This document shows positions 7,331-16,328 of a stretch of 64,000 bases of DNA, in pieces; position 1 is the stretch's first letter, and each line of letters begins with the position of its first letter. Both the position numbers and the translations under genes were made by a program. Source of the DNA: Streptomyces caeruleatus (lineage in GTDB: Bacteria > Actinomycetota > Actinomycetes > Streptomycetales > Streptomycetaceae); contig NZ_KQ948928.1 in NCBI RefSeq assembly GCF_001514235.1, positions 578,428 to 642,427 on the forward strand, written 5' to 3'. Below the pieces are notes generated by a model. It was not told where the DNA came from. It ran no database searches and saw nothing but the letters and a program-made list of their open reading frames with translations.

Positions 7331-9742
7331 ATGGCGCGAAGCTCGCAGCATCTGAGGATCAAGGTGCTGTTGTTCATGGGGTCCGTGGCGATCGGGGTGG
7401 TCATCGGGGTCGCCGTGTACATCGGCTTCTCCATGGGAGGCGGGCAGGACCGGAGTCCGGTGGAGGAGCAGGGCGGCGGACGGGGCAATTCGACGTTGGT
7501 GAACGTCCTGCCGCTCCTCGCGGCCGTCATCAGCTCGATCATCACGCCCCTCCTCACCCGGCTCCTCGGCACCCCCTCGGAGAACCCGGCGGACCGGGTC
7601 CCCCTGGCGGCGGAAGCCCTCGCCCGGAAGGTGCGCGGCGAGCGCAAGGCGGAGGCCAGGCTGCGCCGGCTCCAGGACCCGGCCCCGATGGACATCCGCT
7701 GGACGCGCGGCGACGCCTGTCTCTCGGACCACCGGCACAACGTGCCCGACGACGCGACCCTGGCCGGGGCGCCGGAGGGGCACGGCGGCGTCGCGGAACT
7801 GGCGGCCGCCTTCGCCGCCCATCCGCACCGCCGCGTGGTCGTCCTCGGACCGGCCGGCTCCGGCAAGAGCGTCCTCGCCAACCGCGTGACGCTCGCCTAC
7901 CTGGAACGAAGGGAGAGAGGCCGGGCCGTGCCGGTGGTCCTCCCGATCGCCTCGTGGGACGTACGGCGTGACGGTCTGACGGACTGGATCGTGCGCTGCC
8001 TGGCCGCCCAGTACGAGGTGCTGGGCACGACCGCCCCCGCCGAGGACGTGGCACGCGAACTGCTGGACCGTGAGCTGATCCTCCCGGTCCTGGACGGCTT
8101 CGACCAACTTCCAGAATCAGTACGGCCGTTGGCGATGCGACGGCTGAACGCCGAGTTGGACGCGAGTGTGCCGCTGCTGCTCACCAGCCGACCGGACGCC
8201 TACGCGGCCACGGTCGCGTCGACGGACGTACTGACCGCCGCCACCGTGCTCGAACTCCTCCCCGTCCCGCTGGAGACCGCCTGCGCGTATCTGGCGTCCG
8301 GCGCGCCTCCGCTGCGCAACGCCGACGGACAGCTGGAGACCACCTGGGCGCCGGTGCTCCACCGGCTGCGGCACGACCCCGAACGGACACCCGCCGCCGC
8401 GCTGCGCACCGTCCTGGGCTCCCCGCTCATGATCGCCATGGCCCGGCAGGTCTGCGACGGCTCGCGCGAGGACCCCGACCGGAACCCGGCCGTACTGCTG
8501 GAGGATCGCTTCAGCACCCCGGAACGCATCGAGCGCCACCTCCTCGACGCATACGTACCGGCCGTCTACGGCCCCTCCTCGGGCGCCCCCTGGACGGCCC
8601 GGAAGGCGCGGCGCCAGCTCTGGTTGCTGGCCCGGCACGCCCAGGACCACGGCGGCGGCACCATCGCCTGGTGGCGGCTGGAGGCCGAACTCCCGTGGCC
8701 AGTACGGTGGTTCGCTCCTCCGCTGCTCGCCTCGGTCTGCTCCGGGACGCTGCTGGCCCTGCTGGCGCTGGCCCTGCCCGGGCACGCCTTCAAGACGTAC
8801 TTCGGCCTCACGCCGGCGGCACTGCTCTTCCCGCCGGCCGTGGCCGCCTGGACCGTCGGGTTCGGCCTGACCCTCGCGATCCTCTCCTACGACCGTCCGA
8901 GCTGGACGGAGAGCGAGCGGCGACGCCGGTCCGCGAGCCGCCGGGCGCTGCTGGTGACGGCCCTCGTCGCGCTCGAACTCCTCCACACGTGGCTGTCCGC
9001 CGAGCAGGTGTCGGAGCGGGTGTGCCAGGAGACCCGGCAGCTGAGCCTGGGTGTGACCGCGGCACTGCTCGTCGCCTTCTTCGACGCCCGCCGCACCGCG
9101 CAGCCCCTCGCACTGCCCGGACGCGACAACGTCACGGTGATCGTGCAATGGCTCGGCCGGGGGCTGCTGTTGGGCACGGTGCTGGGGGCACCGACCGGAG
9201 CGCTGACCTGTTTCCTCAACACCTGCCTGGACCAGGGCCGGGACCCGGGGTGGTCCGCCGGGCTGGCACTCGGCTCGGGCGCGCTCATCGGCGGCTTCGT
9301 CGGCTGCGTGGCGGTGCTCGCGATGTCCGTCTTCCACGCCGGCGCACGCGCGGTCGACGTCCAGGCGGTGCCCTCCCCGGAGCGGAGCCTGACCCAGGAC
9401 CGCAGGACGGCCCTCGTACGGGCCGCCCTGGTCGCCCTCCTCTCCTCACTGCTCCTGCTCGCCGCCCGTCTGCCGAGGGCCGGCGAGGCGGGCGGCATCG
9501 AGCAGATCTGCGGCTGTCTGTGGCTGTCCCTGGCCCCGGCCACCCTGGTCCTGAGCGCCTGGGGCCGGTTCCTCACCGCACGGGTGTGGTTCGGGCTCAC
9601 CGGACGCCTGCCCTGGCGACTGCTGGCCTTCCTCAAGGACGCGCACGCCCGCGGTGTGCTGCGTCAGACGGGCGCGCTGTACCAGTTCCGCCATCTGCGG
9701 CTCCAGGAGCGCCTGTCCGCACGGCCTCCGGGGCGGGGGTGA
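7331..9742 (+). CDS. NACHT-domain STAND NTPase with polytopic membrane C-terminus
   Basis: The ATG at 7331 follows a good ribosome site (GGAGGGGG), giving 803 residues. Two hydrophobic segments open the protein (about residues 11-32 and 57-74). The NACHT NTPase follows, with Walker A GPAGSGKS at 173-180 and Walker B region LILPVLDGFDQLPES near 247-262. The sensor arginine is in TSRPDAYA. From about residue 460 there are roughly eight membrane helices, ending in a conserved tail with LYQFRHLRLQERL. STAND NTPases act as sensor switches, and some bacterial NACHT proteins defend against phage. Here the membrane part could be the effector. No partner gene is adjacent, and the flanking gene on the right is convergent and only 10 bases away. 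Confidence 0.85.
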   Translation: MARSSQHLRIKVLLFMGSVAIGVVIGVAVYIGFSMGGGQDRSPVEEQGGGRGNSTLVNVLPLLAAVISSIITPLLTRLLGTPSENPADRVPLAAEALARKVRGERKAEARLRRLQDPAPMDIRWTRGDACLSDHRHNVPDDATLAGAPEGHGGVAELAAAFAAHPHRRVVVLGPAGSGKSVLANRVTLAYLERRERGRAVPVVLPIASWDVRRDGLTDWIVRCLAAQYEVLGTTAPAEDVARELLDRELILPVLDGFDQLPESVRPLAMRRLNAELDASVPLLLTSRPDAYAATVASTDVLTAATVLELLPVPLETACAYLASGAPPLRNADGQLETTWAPVLHRLRHDPERTPAAALRTVLGSPLMIAMARQVCDGSREDPDRNPAVLLEDRFSTPERIERHLLDAYVPAVYGPSSGAPWTARKARRQLWLLARHAQDHGGGTIAWWRLEAELPWPVRWFAPPLLASVCSGTLLALLALALPGHAFKTYFGLTPAALLFPPAVAAWTVGFGLTLAILSYDRPSWTESERRRRSASRRALLVTALVALELLHTWLSAEQVSERVCQETRQLSLGVTAALLVAFFDARRTAQPLALPGRDNVTVIVQWLGRGLLLGTVLGAPTGALTCFLNTCLDQGRDPGWSAGLALGSGALIGGFVGCVAVLAMSVFHAGARAVDVQAVPSPERSLTQDRRTALVRAALVALLSSLLLLAARLPRAGEAGGIEQICGCLWLSLAPATLVLSAWGRFLTARVWFGLTGRLPWRLLAFLKDAHARGVLRQTGALYQFRHLRLQERLSARPPGRG

Positions 9743-9752
9743 GCACATGGCG

Positions 9753-10562
9753 TCATCCGTTCACCCCCGAGTAGTGCCCCAACCCCCACCGCCACAGCCA
9801 CCGCGCCCCCAGGTACGCCACCAGCCCCAGCAGGGGCGAGGACGCCGCCAGCCAGTACGGGACGGAGGTGTCGTGGCCCGTGAGGACCGCGGCCGGGAAG
9901 TACGCGACGAACGCGAGGGGGAGGGCGAAGGTGAGGAATCCGCCGACCGCCTTCGGAAGGACGTTCAGCGGGTAGCTGCCGAAGGTGCCGAGGAGCTCCT
10001 CCAGCCAGCGGCCCCAGTAGTCGGCGGCGGGGAAGCGCAGACAGGCCGAGGCGACCACCGTGAACAGGGCCGCCTCCAGGAGCATCCCGCCGATCACCGC
10101 GGCGATCAGATAGGAGACCCGGCCCGCCGACCAGTCCAGGGTGCTGCGGCTGAGCGCGCCCGCCATCAGGCCCGCCGCGACCGTCAGGTCGCCGATCGCG
10201 TTGGTCGGGAAGTAGGCGAGCTGGACCTGGCGGTGCACCGGCATCGGACGCAGGAGGTAGATGTCGATCAGCCCCTCCTGCACCTGGCGGCCGATGAAGT
10301 GCATCCGGCCCAGCAGCAGCACGAACAGACCGTGCGCGAGCATCCGGATCGCCGGGATGAGCAGCACGTCCGAGCTCTCCCAGCCGCCCATCCCGGTGAA
10401 CCGGGCCAGCAGCACCGTCGCGAACACGATCACCGACATCTGCCAGATCGCGCCGATCGCGATGTTCAGCAGGAACTCGGTGCGGTACTCCATCGAGGAG
10501 CGGATGTTGAGCAGAGAGATGCGCCAGACGAGACGCAGGGACTTCACGGCTTTCGACGACAT
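9753..10562 (-). CDS. ABC-2 type permease (ABC2_membrane_6 / DUF990-like), second subunit
   Basis: This 269-residue protein has about six membrane helices and a short N-terminal cytoplasmic stretch (VWRISLLNIRSSMEYRTEFL). Cytoplasmic-loop residues such as GRQVQEGLIDIYLLRPMPVHRQV match the ABC2_membrane_6 permease family. The ATG at 10562 lies one base after the stop of the upstream permease gene, with GGGAGG in front of it. It forms the last gene of a three-gene exporter (ATPase, permease, permease). The substrate is unknown; related systems export viologens or other small toxic compounds. Confidence 0.88.
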   Translation of the reverse strand: MSSKAVKSLRLVWRISLLNIRSSMEYRTEFLLNIAIGAIWQMSVIVFATVLLARFTGMGGWESSDVLLIPAIRMLAHGLFVLLLGRMHFIGRQVQEGLIDIYLLRPMPVHRQVQLAYFPTNAIGDLTVAAGLMAGALSRSTLDWSAGRVSYLIAAVIGGMLLEAALFTVVASACLRFPAADYWGRWLEELLGTFGSYPLNVLPKAVGGFLTFALPLAFVAYFPAAVLTGHDTSVPYWLAASSPLLGLVAYLGARWLWRWGLGHYSGVNG

Positions 10563-10563
10563 C

Positions 10564-11370
10564 TCAGCCTCCCTGCGAGATCACGCGTCGCGCGGCCCGC
10601 CGCCACACCCACCGGGTGAACAGCGCCAGCACCACCACCCAGGCGGCCTGGACGGCCAACTGGGCTCCCGCGTCGGACAGTTCGATCCGCCCCACATAGA
10701 TCGACAGCGGCACGCTCAGCGTCGCCTGGAAGGGGAGGAAGCCGCTCAGCGTGATGAACCAGTCGGGGAAGAACCACAGCGGCGCGTACACGCCCGACAG
10801 CAGGTTCTGCGCGAAGATCAGGATCAGCATCGCGGAGTTGTTGCGGATGGTGAAGAAACACATCTGGTCCAGCAGCAGCATGACGTAGTACAGGACCCAC
10901 TGGCCCAGCAGCATGCTCACGGCGAACATCCCCGCCACGGCCGCCGACCCGGGTGGTTCCACCACCCCCGCGGCCAGGCAGACCACATACCCGAACAGGG
11001 CCCACGCCAGCCCGTACAACTGCTCGCCGAGGGCGCGCACGGCGTAGTACCGCTGGGGCGGCAGCGGACGCAGGTACCAGTAGACGATCGTGCCGAAGTG
11101 CATGTGCTGCAGCACGGTGTCCCGGCCCGCGTACTGGTCCAGCTCCCGCAGCCGGGAGGCCAGTACGGCCAGGACGGCGTACGTGACCGCCTGGTCCCGG
11201 GTCAGTCCGGCGGTGCTGCCGGTGTGGGAGTAGAGGCCGCGCCACAGCGACGCCACCAGGACCACCTGGACGGTCAGCCGGAGCAGGACGGCCGTCATCC
11301 GGGGCGGCGTGTGCAGTTCGCCGAGCGGCGTGACGCGGGCGGCGCGCCAGCCGTGCAGTACGGACGCCAT
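10564..11370 (-). CDS. ABC-2 type permease (ABC2_membrane_6 / DUF990-like), first subunit
   Basis: The ATG at 11370 has AAGGAGCC upstream and begins one base after the ATPase stop, giving 268 residues. A start 30 bases further up would overlap the ATPase gene and is less likely. About six hydrophobic helices alternate with loops, including EQLYGLAWALFGYVVCLAAG and FAQNLLSGVYAPLWFFPDW. It resembles its downstream neighbour in size and topology, so the two probably form a heterodimeric channel driven by the ATPase encoded at 11372-12379. Confidence 0.88.
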   Translation of the reverse strand: MASVLHGWRAARVTPLGELHTPPRMTAVLLRLTVQVVLVASLWRGLYSHTGSTAGLTRDQAVTYAVLAVLASRLRELDQYAGRDTVLQHMHFGTIVYWYLRPLPPQRYYAVRALGEQLYGLAWALFGYVVCLAAGVVEPPGSAAVAGMFAVSMLLGQWVLYYVMLLLDQMCFFTIRNNSAMLILIFAQNLLSGVYAPLWFFPDWFITLSGFLPFQATLSVPLSIYVGRIELSDAGAQLAVQAAWVVVLALFTRWVWRRAARRVISQGG

Positions 11371-11371
11371 C

Positions 11372-12379
11372 TCAGGCTCCTTCTGCCACGGTCTCGGCAT
11401 GCACGTACGCGGCCCGCATCACGTCCTCCAGGTCCGCCTCGTCGAGCGCGAGGTCCGTCACCTCGTACCGCTCGATGACCTGCTTCAGCGCCTGGTGCAC
11501 GGTCGGCGCGTCGGGGCCGTCCGGACCGAAGACGGCCTGCGGGCCGTCGCGGCGCAGCAGTGCGATCCCGGGCAGGGGACCGACCTCGGTGTGCGGGTCG
11601 GCGAGCGTCACCCGCACCTGCCAGGTCGAGCCGAACTCGCGGCGGATCTCGTCGAGCGTGCCGTCCAGGACGAGCCGGCCGTGGTTGATCAGCACGACCC
11701 GCTCGGCGAGCCGCTCGACCTCCGTCATGTCATGGGTGGTGAGCAGCACCGTACGGCCGCGCTCCTCCACCTGGTGCCGCAGGAACTCCCGCACCTGCTC
11801 CTTCACCACCACGTCCATGCCGATGGTGGGTTCGTCGAGGAAGACGACCGGCGGGTCGTGCAGCAGGGCGGCCGCCAGGTCGGAGCGGACGCGCTGGCCG
11901 AGCGAGAGGTGGCGGACCCGGGTGTCCCAGAAGGAGGACAGGTCGAGGAGGTCGTCGAACTCCCGCAGCCGTGCCGCGTGTTCGGCCCTCGGCACCTCGT
12001 AGATGTCCCGCAGGATCGCGAACGACTCGCGTACCGGGAGGTCCCACCACAGCTGGGTGCGCTGCCCGAACACGGTGCCGATGTTGCGGGCGTTGCGCTC
12101 CCGTTCCTCGTACGGCACGACCCCGGCGACCCGGGCCTCGCCCTCGGTCGGGGTGAGGATGCCGGTGAGCATCTTGATGGTGGTGGACTTGCCGGCGCCG
12201 TTCGGGCCGAGGAGGGCGAGGAGTTCGCCGGGGGCGACGGAGAAGGTCACGTCACAGACGGCGTGTTCGGCGACGCGCTCAGGGTTGACGAGTGAGCGCA
12301 GTGCGCCCGCGAAACCGGGGCGGCGGATCGTGGTGTGGAAGGTTCGGGACAGACCGCGAACCTCGATATTGCCATTCAA
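11372..12379 (-). CDS. ABC transporter ATP-binding protein (DrrA-like exporter ATPase)
   Basis: The 335-residue ATPase has Walker A GPNGAGKST, a Q-loop region with FGQRTQLWWDLPVRESF, the signature variant LSLGQRVRSDLAAALL, Walker B VVFLDEPTIGMD and switch motif LLTTHDM. The C-terminal 80 residues form an extension like that of DrrA-type exporter ATPases. The WWDLP segment is typical of ATPases that pair with ABC2_membrane_6 permeases. It heads the operon with the two permease genes. Upstream lies a strong terminator, so it starts its own transcript. Confidence 0.93.
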   Translation of the reverse strand: MNGNIEVRGLSRTFHTTIRRPGFAGALRSLVNPERVAEHAVCDVTFSVAPGELLALLGPNGAGKSTTIKMLTGILTPTEGEARVAGVVPYEERERNARNIGTVFGQRTQLWWDLPVRESFAILRDIYEVPRAEHAARLREFDDLLDLSSFWDTRVRHLSLGQRVRSDLAAALLHDPPVVFLDEPTIGMDVVVKEQVREFLRHQVEERGRTVLLTTHDMTEVERLAERVVLINHGRLVLDGTLDEIRREFGSTWQVRVTLADPHTEVGPLPGIALLRRDGPQAVFGPDGPDAPTVHQALKQVIERYEVTDLALDEADLEDVMRAAYVHAETVAEGA

Positions 12380-12412
12380 GCGACATCAACTCCCTTGTGG
12401 TGAACACCAGTT

Positions 12413-12444
12413 GCGGCCGGTCGGCATTGCTGCCGACCGGCCGC
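12413..12444 (-). terminator. Intrinsic terminator-like hairpin downstream of lacZ operon
   Basis: GCGGCCGGTCGGCA at 12413-12426 and TGCCGACCGGCCGC at 12431-12444 form a perfect 14-bp stem with a four-base loop. CACCA and TGGTG lengthen it outside a small bulge. It sits 85 bases past the end of the beta-galactosidase gene and before the exporter operon, so it probably ends the sugar operon transcript. No clear U-tract follows, as is common in Streptomyces. Confidence 0.75.
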
Positions 12445-12529
12445 TGGTGGCTCTCCGACCGTGTCGGAAAGTCGATCAATCGGTCAATCGATTTTCGGGT
12501 GCTTCACCGAGCCTTTTCGCTGCGCCCGC

Positions 12530-15403
12530 TCACTCGGCCACGGAGAACACGAACGAGAACTCCGCCGGCTCCGCCTTCAGGAAGTACTGCGGCAGCGGAC
12601 CCGGACCGCAGGACTGCGAGCCGATGCCGTGCTGGCCGTGGTCGAGGTTGACCCAGACCGTGTCGCCCGGCGTGAGGTCGGTCAGGTGCCGGGCGGCGTC
12701 CAGCTGCTCGTTGGTCCAGCGGCGGGCGCTGAACCAGAACTCCGGGGCACCGTCGATCCGCAGCCCGCCGAGCTCCACCCAGCGGACGTCGGCACGTGCG
12801 CCGTTCTCCTGCGGGCGGACGTACGGCGTCTGGAGCTCCTCGATGCTCGCGTCCCACTGCAGGTGCCGCGCCGCGGCCCTGGTGTCCGGGTAGGCCTCGC
12901 CGCCACTGCCGTACCAGGCCGCGGAGTCGGTGCCCTCGGCCGGCAGCCCGAAGCGGACGCCGAGCCGGGGCAGCGGCACCTTCCAGTCGCCCTCCGGAGT
13001 GACCGAGACGGTGAGCCGCACGCGCGTACCGTCGGACGTCCACCGGTACACGGTGCGCAGCCCCACCTCCCGGGCGGCGGGCGCCACCCGGGTCCGGACG
13101 ACCAGCGCGTCGCCGTCCGACTCCACGCCCTCGATCCGGTGGCGCATGCGGTGCAGGCCCAGCTGCCGCCACAGCACGCCCCACCGGGTGTCGTCCTGCC
13201 AGGACGCGCCCTCGTCGTTGTCGGTGGTGGCGCGCCACACGTCCAGGCGCAGCCCGGTGACGTCGACCCCGCCGATGGAGCGCAGGGCACCGCTGCGGGC
13301 GTCGAACGTGGCCGGGCCGAGCGTGATCCGGTCGCCGTCGGCCGTGGGCCCGGCACCGGTGGCGGCCGGGAGGGGAGCGCGCGACGCGACCGTCCGCTGC
13401 GCCCACGCCACCTCATGGCCCTCGCCCGCCCAGGGGGTGTCCTCGGCGAGCAGCGCGCGGACCGTCCACTGGACCTCGGCGCCGTCCCCGTCGGGCGCTG
13501 ACGCCGGCAGCTTGACCTCCGCCGACTCACCCGGCGCGAGCGGCGGCACGGCGAGTGTGTGCGCCCCGGTGGGGAATCCGTCCACCTGGTACGAGAACTC
13601 GAACCGCAGGTGCGAGAGGTCGCCGAAGTCGTACGCGTTCGTCACGCGCACGGTGCCGTCCGCGCCGTCACCGTCGATCCGGACCGGCTCGATCACCTTC
13701 TTGTACTCGACGAGCCCCGGCGACGGCGTCCGGTCCGGGAAGATCAGCCCGTCGCAGACGAAGTTCCCGTCGTGCAGCTCCTCGCCGAAGTCACCGCCGT
13801 AGGCGTAGCCCAGCTCGGGGTGGGTCACGCCGTGGTCGATCCACTCCCAGATGAAGCCGCCCTGGAGGCGCTCGTAGCGCTCGAAGAGCTGCTGGTAGTC
13901 GGCGATCCCGCCCGGGCCGTTGCCCATCGCGTGCCCGTACTCGCACTGGATGAAGGGAAGCTCGCGCCGCTTGAGCGTGCCGCCGTCCAGGTTCTGCCCG
14001 ATGCGCTCGACCTCCTGGTGGTCGGCGTACATCCGCGAGTACACGTCGGTGTCCCGGCAGTCCCAGTCGCCCTCGTAGTGCACGAGGCGCTCGGGGTCCC
14101 GGCCGTGGATCCACTCGGCCATGGCGGTCAGGCCGCGCCCGGTGCCGGCCTCGTTGCCGAGGGACCAGAACACGATCGACGGGTGGTTCTTGTCCCGCTC
14201 GACCATGCGGGCCGCGCGGTCCAGCAGGGCCGGGGTCCAGCGGTCGTCGTCGACGGGGTTGTCCCGCCAGGCCTGCTCGGTGAAGCCGTGGGTCTCCAGG
14301 TCGCACTCGTCGATGACCCACAGGCCGTACTCGTCGCACAGGTCCAGGAAGGCCGGCTGCGGCGGGTAGTGCGAGGTGCGCACCGCGTTGAGGTTGTGCC
14401 GCTTCATCAGCAGGACGTCCTCGCGCATGGTCTCCAGGTCCAGTGCGCGTCCCTTCTCGGGGTGCCACTCGTGCCGGTTGACGCCCTTGAAGAGGATCGC
14501 CCTGCCGTTGACCTTGACCAGGCCGTCCTCCAGGACGACCGTACGGAAGCCGATCCGCAGCGGCACCCGCTCGCCGGCCGTGACCAGCTCGCCGTCGTAC
14601 AGCTTCGGCGTCTCCGCCGACCACGGCTCGACCGCGACCGTCACCGGCTCACCGGTCGCAACATCGATGTCGAGGGCGGGCACGGACACCCGCCCGTCGA
14701 CGTCGGAGTCGACGCGCAGGGTGCCCTCGCCCGTGGTGTGGTCGTAGGAGGCGTGCACGAAGAAGTCGCCCACGCTGCCCGTCGGACGGTGCAGCAGGGT
14801 GACGTCACGGAAGATGCCCGGCAGCCACCACTGGTCCTGGTCCTCCAGGTAGGAGCCCGCCGACCACTGGTGCACCCGGACGGCGAGCACGTTCCCGGCC
14901 GGCTTCAGCAGCTCGGCGACCGCGAACTCGTGCGGCAGCCGGGAGCCCTTGAACTCGCCGAGCTCCGTGCCGTTGAGCCAGACGCGGGCGCAGGACTCGA
15001 CACCGTCGAAGCGCAGGACGGCACCGCCGTCGGCAGGCCAGTCGGCGGGCAGGTCGAAGACCCGTACGTGGTCGCCGGTCGGGTTCTCGGTCGGCACGTG
15101 CGGCGGGTCGACCGGGAAGGGGTAGAGGTGGTTGGTGTAGATGGGCGACCCGAACGCGCCGTCGCCCTGCAGGACCCAGTGGCCGGGGACCGTGACCTCG
15201 GCCCAGTCCCCGGCGTCGTACCCCTCCTCGGCGAACGAGTCGTCCTCGGCGTCGGCGGTCGCCGACAGCCGGAACCGCCAGCTGCCGTTCAGGGACAGGG
15301 ACTGCGCGTCCGAGGTGGCGTACCAGGCGCGGGGCGCGAGGGCCCCGGTGCCGGGCGAGACGTCCTCGACGTAGTCGACGGAGGGGGTGGTGCGGAAAGA
15401 CAT
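12530..15403 (-). CDS. Beta-galactosidase, glycoside hydrolase family 2
   Basis: At 957 residues this matches LacZ-type enzymes. It has the GH2 sugar-binding domain (about 40-210), the immunoglobulin-like domain (about 212-290), the TIM barrel (about 292-590) and the C-terminal small-chain domain (from about 690). The acid/base E418 is in WSLGNEAGTG and the nucleophile E488 in PFIQCEYGHAMGN. VRTSHYPPQPAF and DECDLETHG are further LacZ hallmarks. No signal peptide is present, so it acts in the cytoplasm on imported beta-galactosides. It is the last gene of the operon with the two permeases and binding protein. GGAG lies ahead of the ATG. Confidence 0.96.
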   Translation of the reverse strand: MSFRTTPSVDYVEDVSPGTGALAPRAWYATSDAQSLSLNGSWRFRLSATADAEDDSFAEEGYDAGDWAEVTVPGHWVLQGDGAFGSPIYTNHLYPFPVDPPHVPTENPTGDHVRVFDLPADWPADGGAVLRFDGVESCARVWLNGTELGEFKGSRLPHEFAVAELLKPAGNVLAVRVHQWSAGSYLEDQDQWWLPGIFRDVTLLHRPTGSVGDFFVHASYDHTTGEGTLRVDSDVDGRVSVPALDIDVATGEPVTVAVEPWSAETPKLYDGELVTAGERVPLRIGFRTVVLEDGLVKVNGRAILFKGVNRHEWHPEKGRALDLETMREDVLLMKRHNLNAVRTSHYPPQPAFLDLCDEYGLWVIDECDLETHGFTEQAWRDNPVDDDRWTPALLDRAARMVERDKNHPSIVFWSLGNEAGTGRGLTAMAEWIHGRDPERLVHYEGDWDCRDTDVYSRMYADHQEVERIGQNLDGGTLKRRELPFIQCEYGHAMGNGPGGIADYQQLFERYERLQGGFIWEWIDHGVTHPELGYAYGGDFGEELHDGNFVCDGLIFPDRTPSPGLVEYKKVIEPVRIDGDGADGTVRVTNAYDFGDLSHLRFEFSYQVDGFPTGAHTLAVPPLAPGESAEVKLPASAPDGDGAEVQWTVRALLAEDTPWAGEGHEVAWAQRTVASRAPLPAATGAGPTADGDRITLGPATFDARSGALRSIGGVDVTGLRLDVWRATTDNDEGASWQDDTRWGVLWRQLGLHRMRHRIEGVESDGDALVVRTRVAPAAREVGLRTVYRWTSDGTRVRLTVSVTPEGDWKVPLPRLGVRFGLPAEGTDSAAWYGSGGEAYPDTRAAARHLQWDASIEELQTPYVRPQENGARADVRWVELGGLRIDGAPEFWFSARRWTNEQLDAARHLTDLTPGDTVWVNLDHGQHGIGSQSCGPGPLPQYFLKAEPAEFSFVFSVAE

Positions 15404-15431
15404 CGGTCTCCAGCTCTTGAGAGGAAGGGCG

Positions 15432-16328
15432 TCAGCCCTTGATGCCGGTCTGTGCGATCCCCTGCACCAGCCAGCGCTGGAGGAAGAGGAAGACGAACAC
15501 CAGGGGCAGGATGGAAACGGCCGTCGCCATGAAGATCATGTGGAAGACGACGGTCTGGTTGGTCATGTAACTGGACAGCGCGACCTGCACGGTCCACGAA
15601 CTGGGATCCTGCCCGATGACCAGCGGCCACAGGAAGGCGTTCCAGCCCGCGATAAAGGTGATGGTCGCCATCGCGGCGAAGAAGTTCAGCGAGTTGGGTA
15701 CGACGACACGCCAGTACGCACCCCAGTAGCCCAGGCCGTCCATGCGTGCAGCCTCCTCCAGCTCCTTGGGGAAGCCCAGGAAGTACTGCCGAAAGAGGAA
15801 GCAGGTGAAACCACTGAACAGGCCCGGGATGATCAGCCCCCGGTAGGTGTCCACCCAGCCGAGCGAGGAGACCAGCACGAAGCTCGGCACGAAGGTGACC
15901 GCGGTCGGGACCATCAGGGTGCCCAGGACGGCGTAGAACACCTTGTTGGCGTGCTTGTACGGGATACGGGCCAGGCCGTAGCCGGCGAGGGAGCACACCA
16001 GCAGGACGCCGACGGTGTGCAGGGTGGCCACGACCGCCGAGTTCCACAGGGACTGGGCGAAGGGGACCGTCTCGTCGCCGAAGAGCTCGCTGATGTTGCC
16101 CCACTGGATGTCCGTGGGGAAGAACTTCCAGGTCTCGCCGGTGATCTCGGCGTCGGTGGAGAGGGCGTTGCGGACGAGGATGTAGAACGGGATCAGGAAG
16201 AGGAGGGCGGCGACGCCCGTGGCGATGTAGAGCCCGGTGGAGCTCATCACGCCGTTACCGCGCCTGACGCGGCTGGGCGTGTCCGACGCCGGTGCGGACT
16301 TGCGCACCTTGGGGATGGTGGAGGTCAC
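15432..16328 (-). CDS. Carbohydrate ABC transporter permease (MalG family)
   Basis: The 298-residue protein has six membrane helices and the EAA-loop signature EAARMDGLGYWGAYWRVVVPN, typical of the MalG branch (only the first 20 or so residues of that block are needed to see it). It starts with GTG overlapping the stop of the MalF-like gene by four bases (GTGA). It imports an oligosaccharide together with the partner permease and lipoprotein. The ATPase is not in the operon; in Streptomyces a shared MsiK ATPase usually serves such systems. Confidence 0.93.
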   Translation of the reverse strand: MTSTIPKVRKSAPASDTPSRVRRGNGVMSSTGLYIATGVAALLFLIPFYILVRNALSTDAEITGETWKFFPTDIQWGNISELFGDETVPFAQSLWNSAVVATLHTVGVLLVCSLAGYGLARIPYKHANKVFYAVLGTLMVPTAVTFVPSFVLVSSLGWVDTYRGLIIPGLFSGFTCFLFRQYFLGFPKELEEAARMDGLGYWGAYWRVVVPNSLNFFAAMATITFIAGWNAFLWPLVIGQDPSSWTVQVALSSYMTNQTVVFHMIFMATAVSILPLVFVFLFLQRWLVQGIAQTGIKG

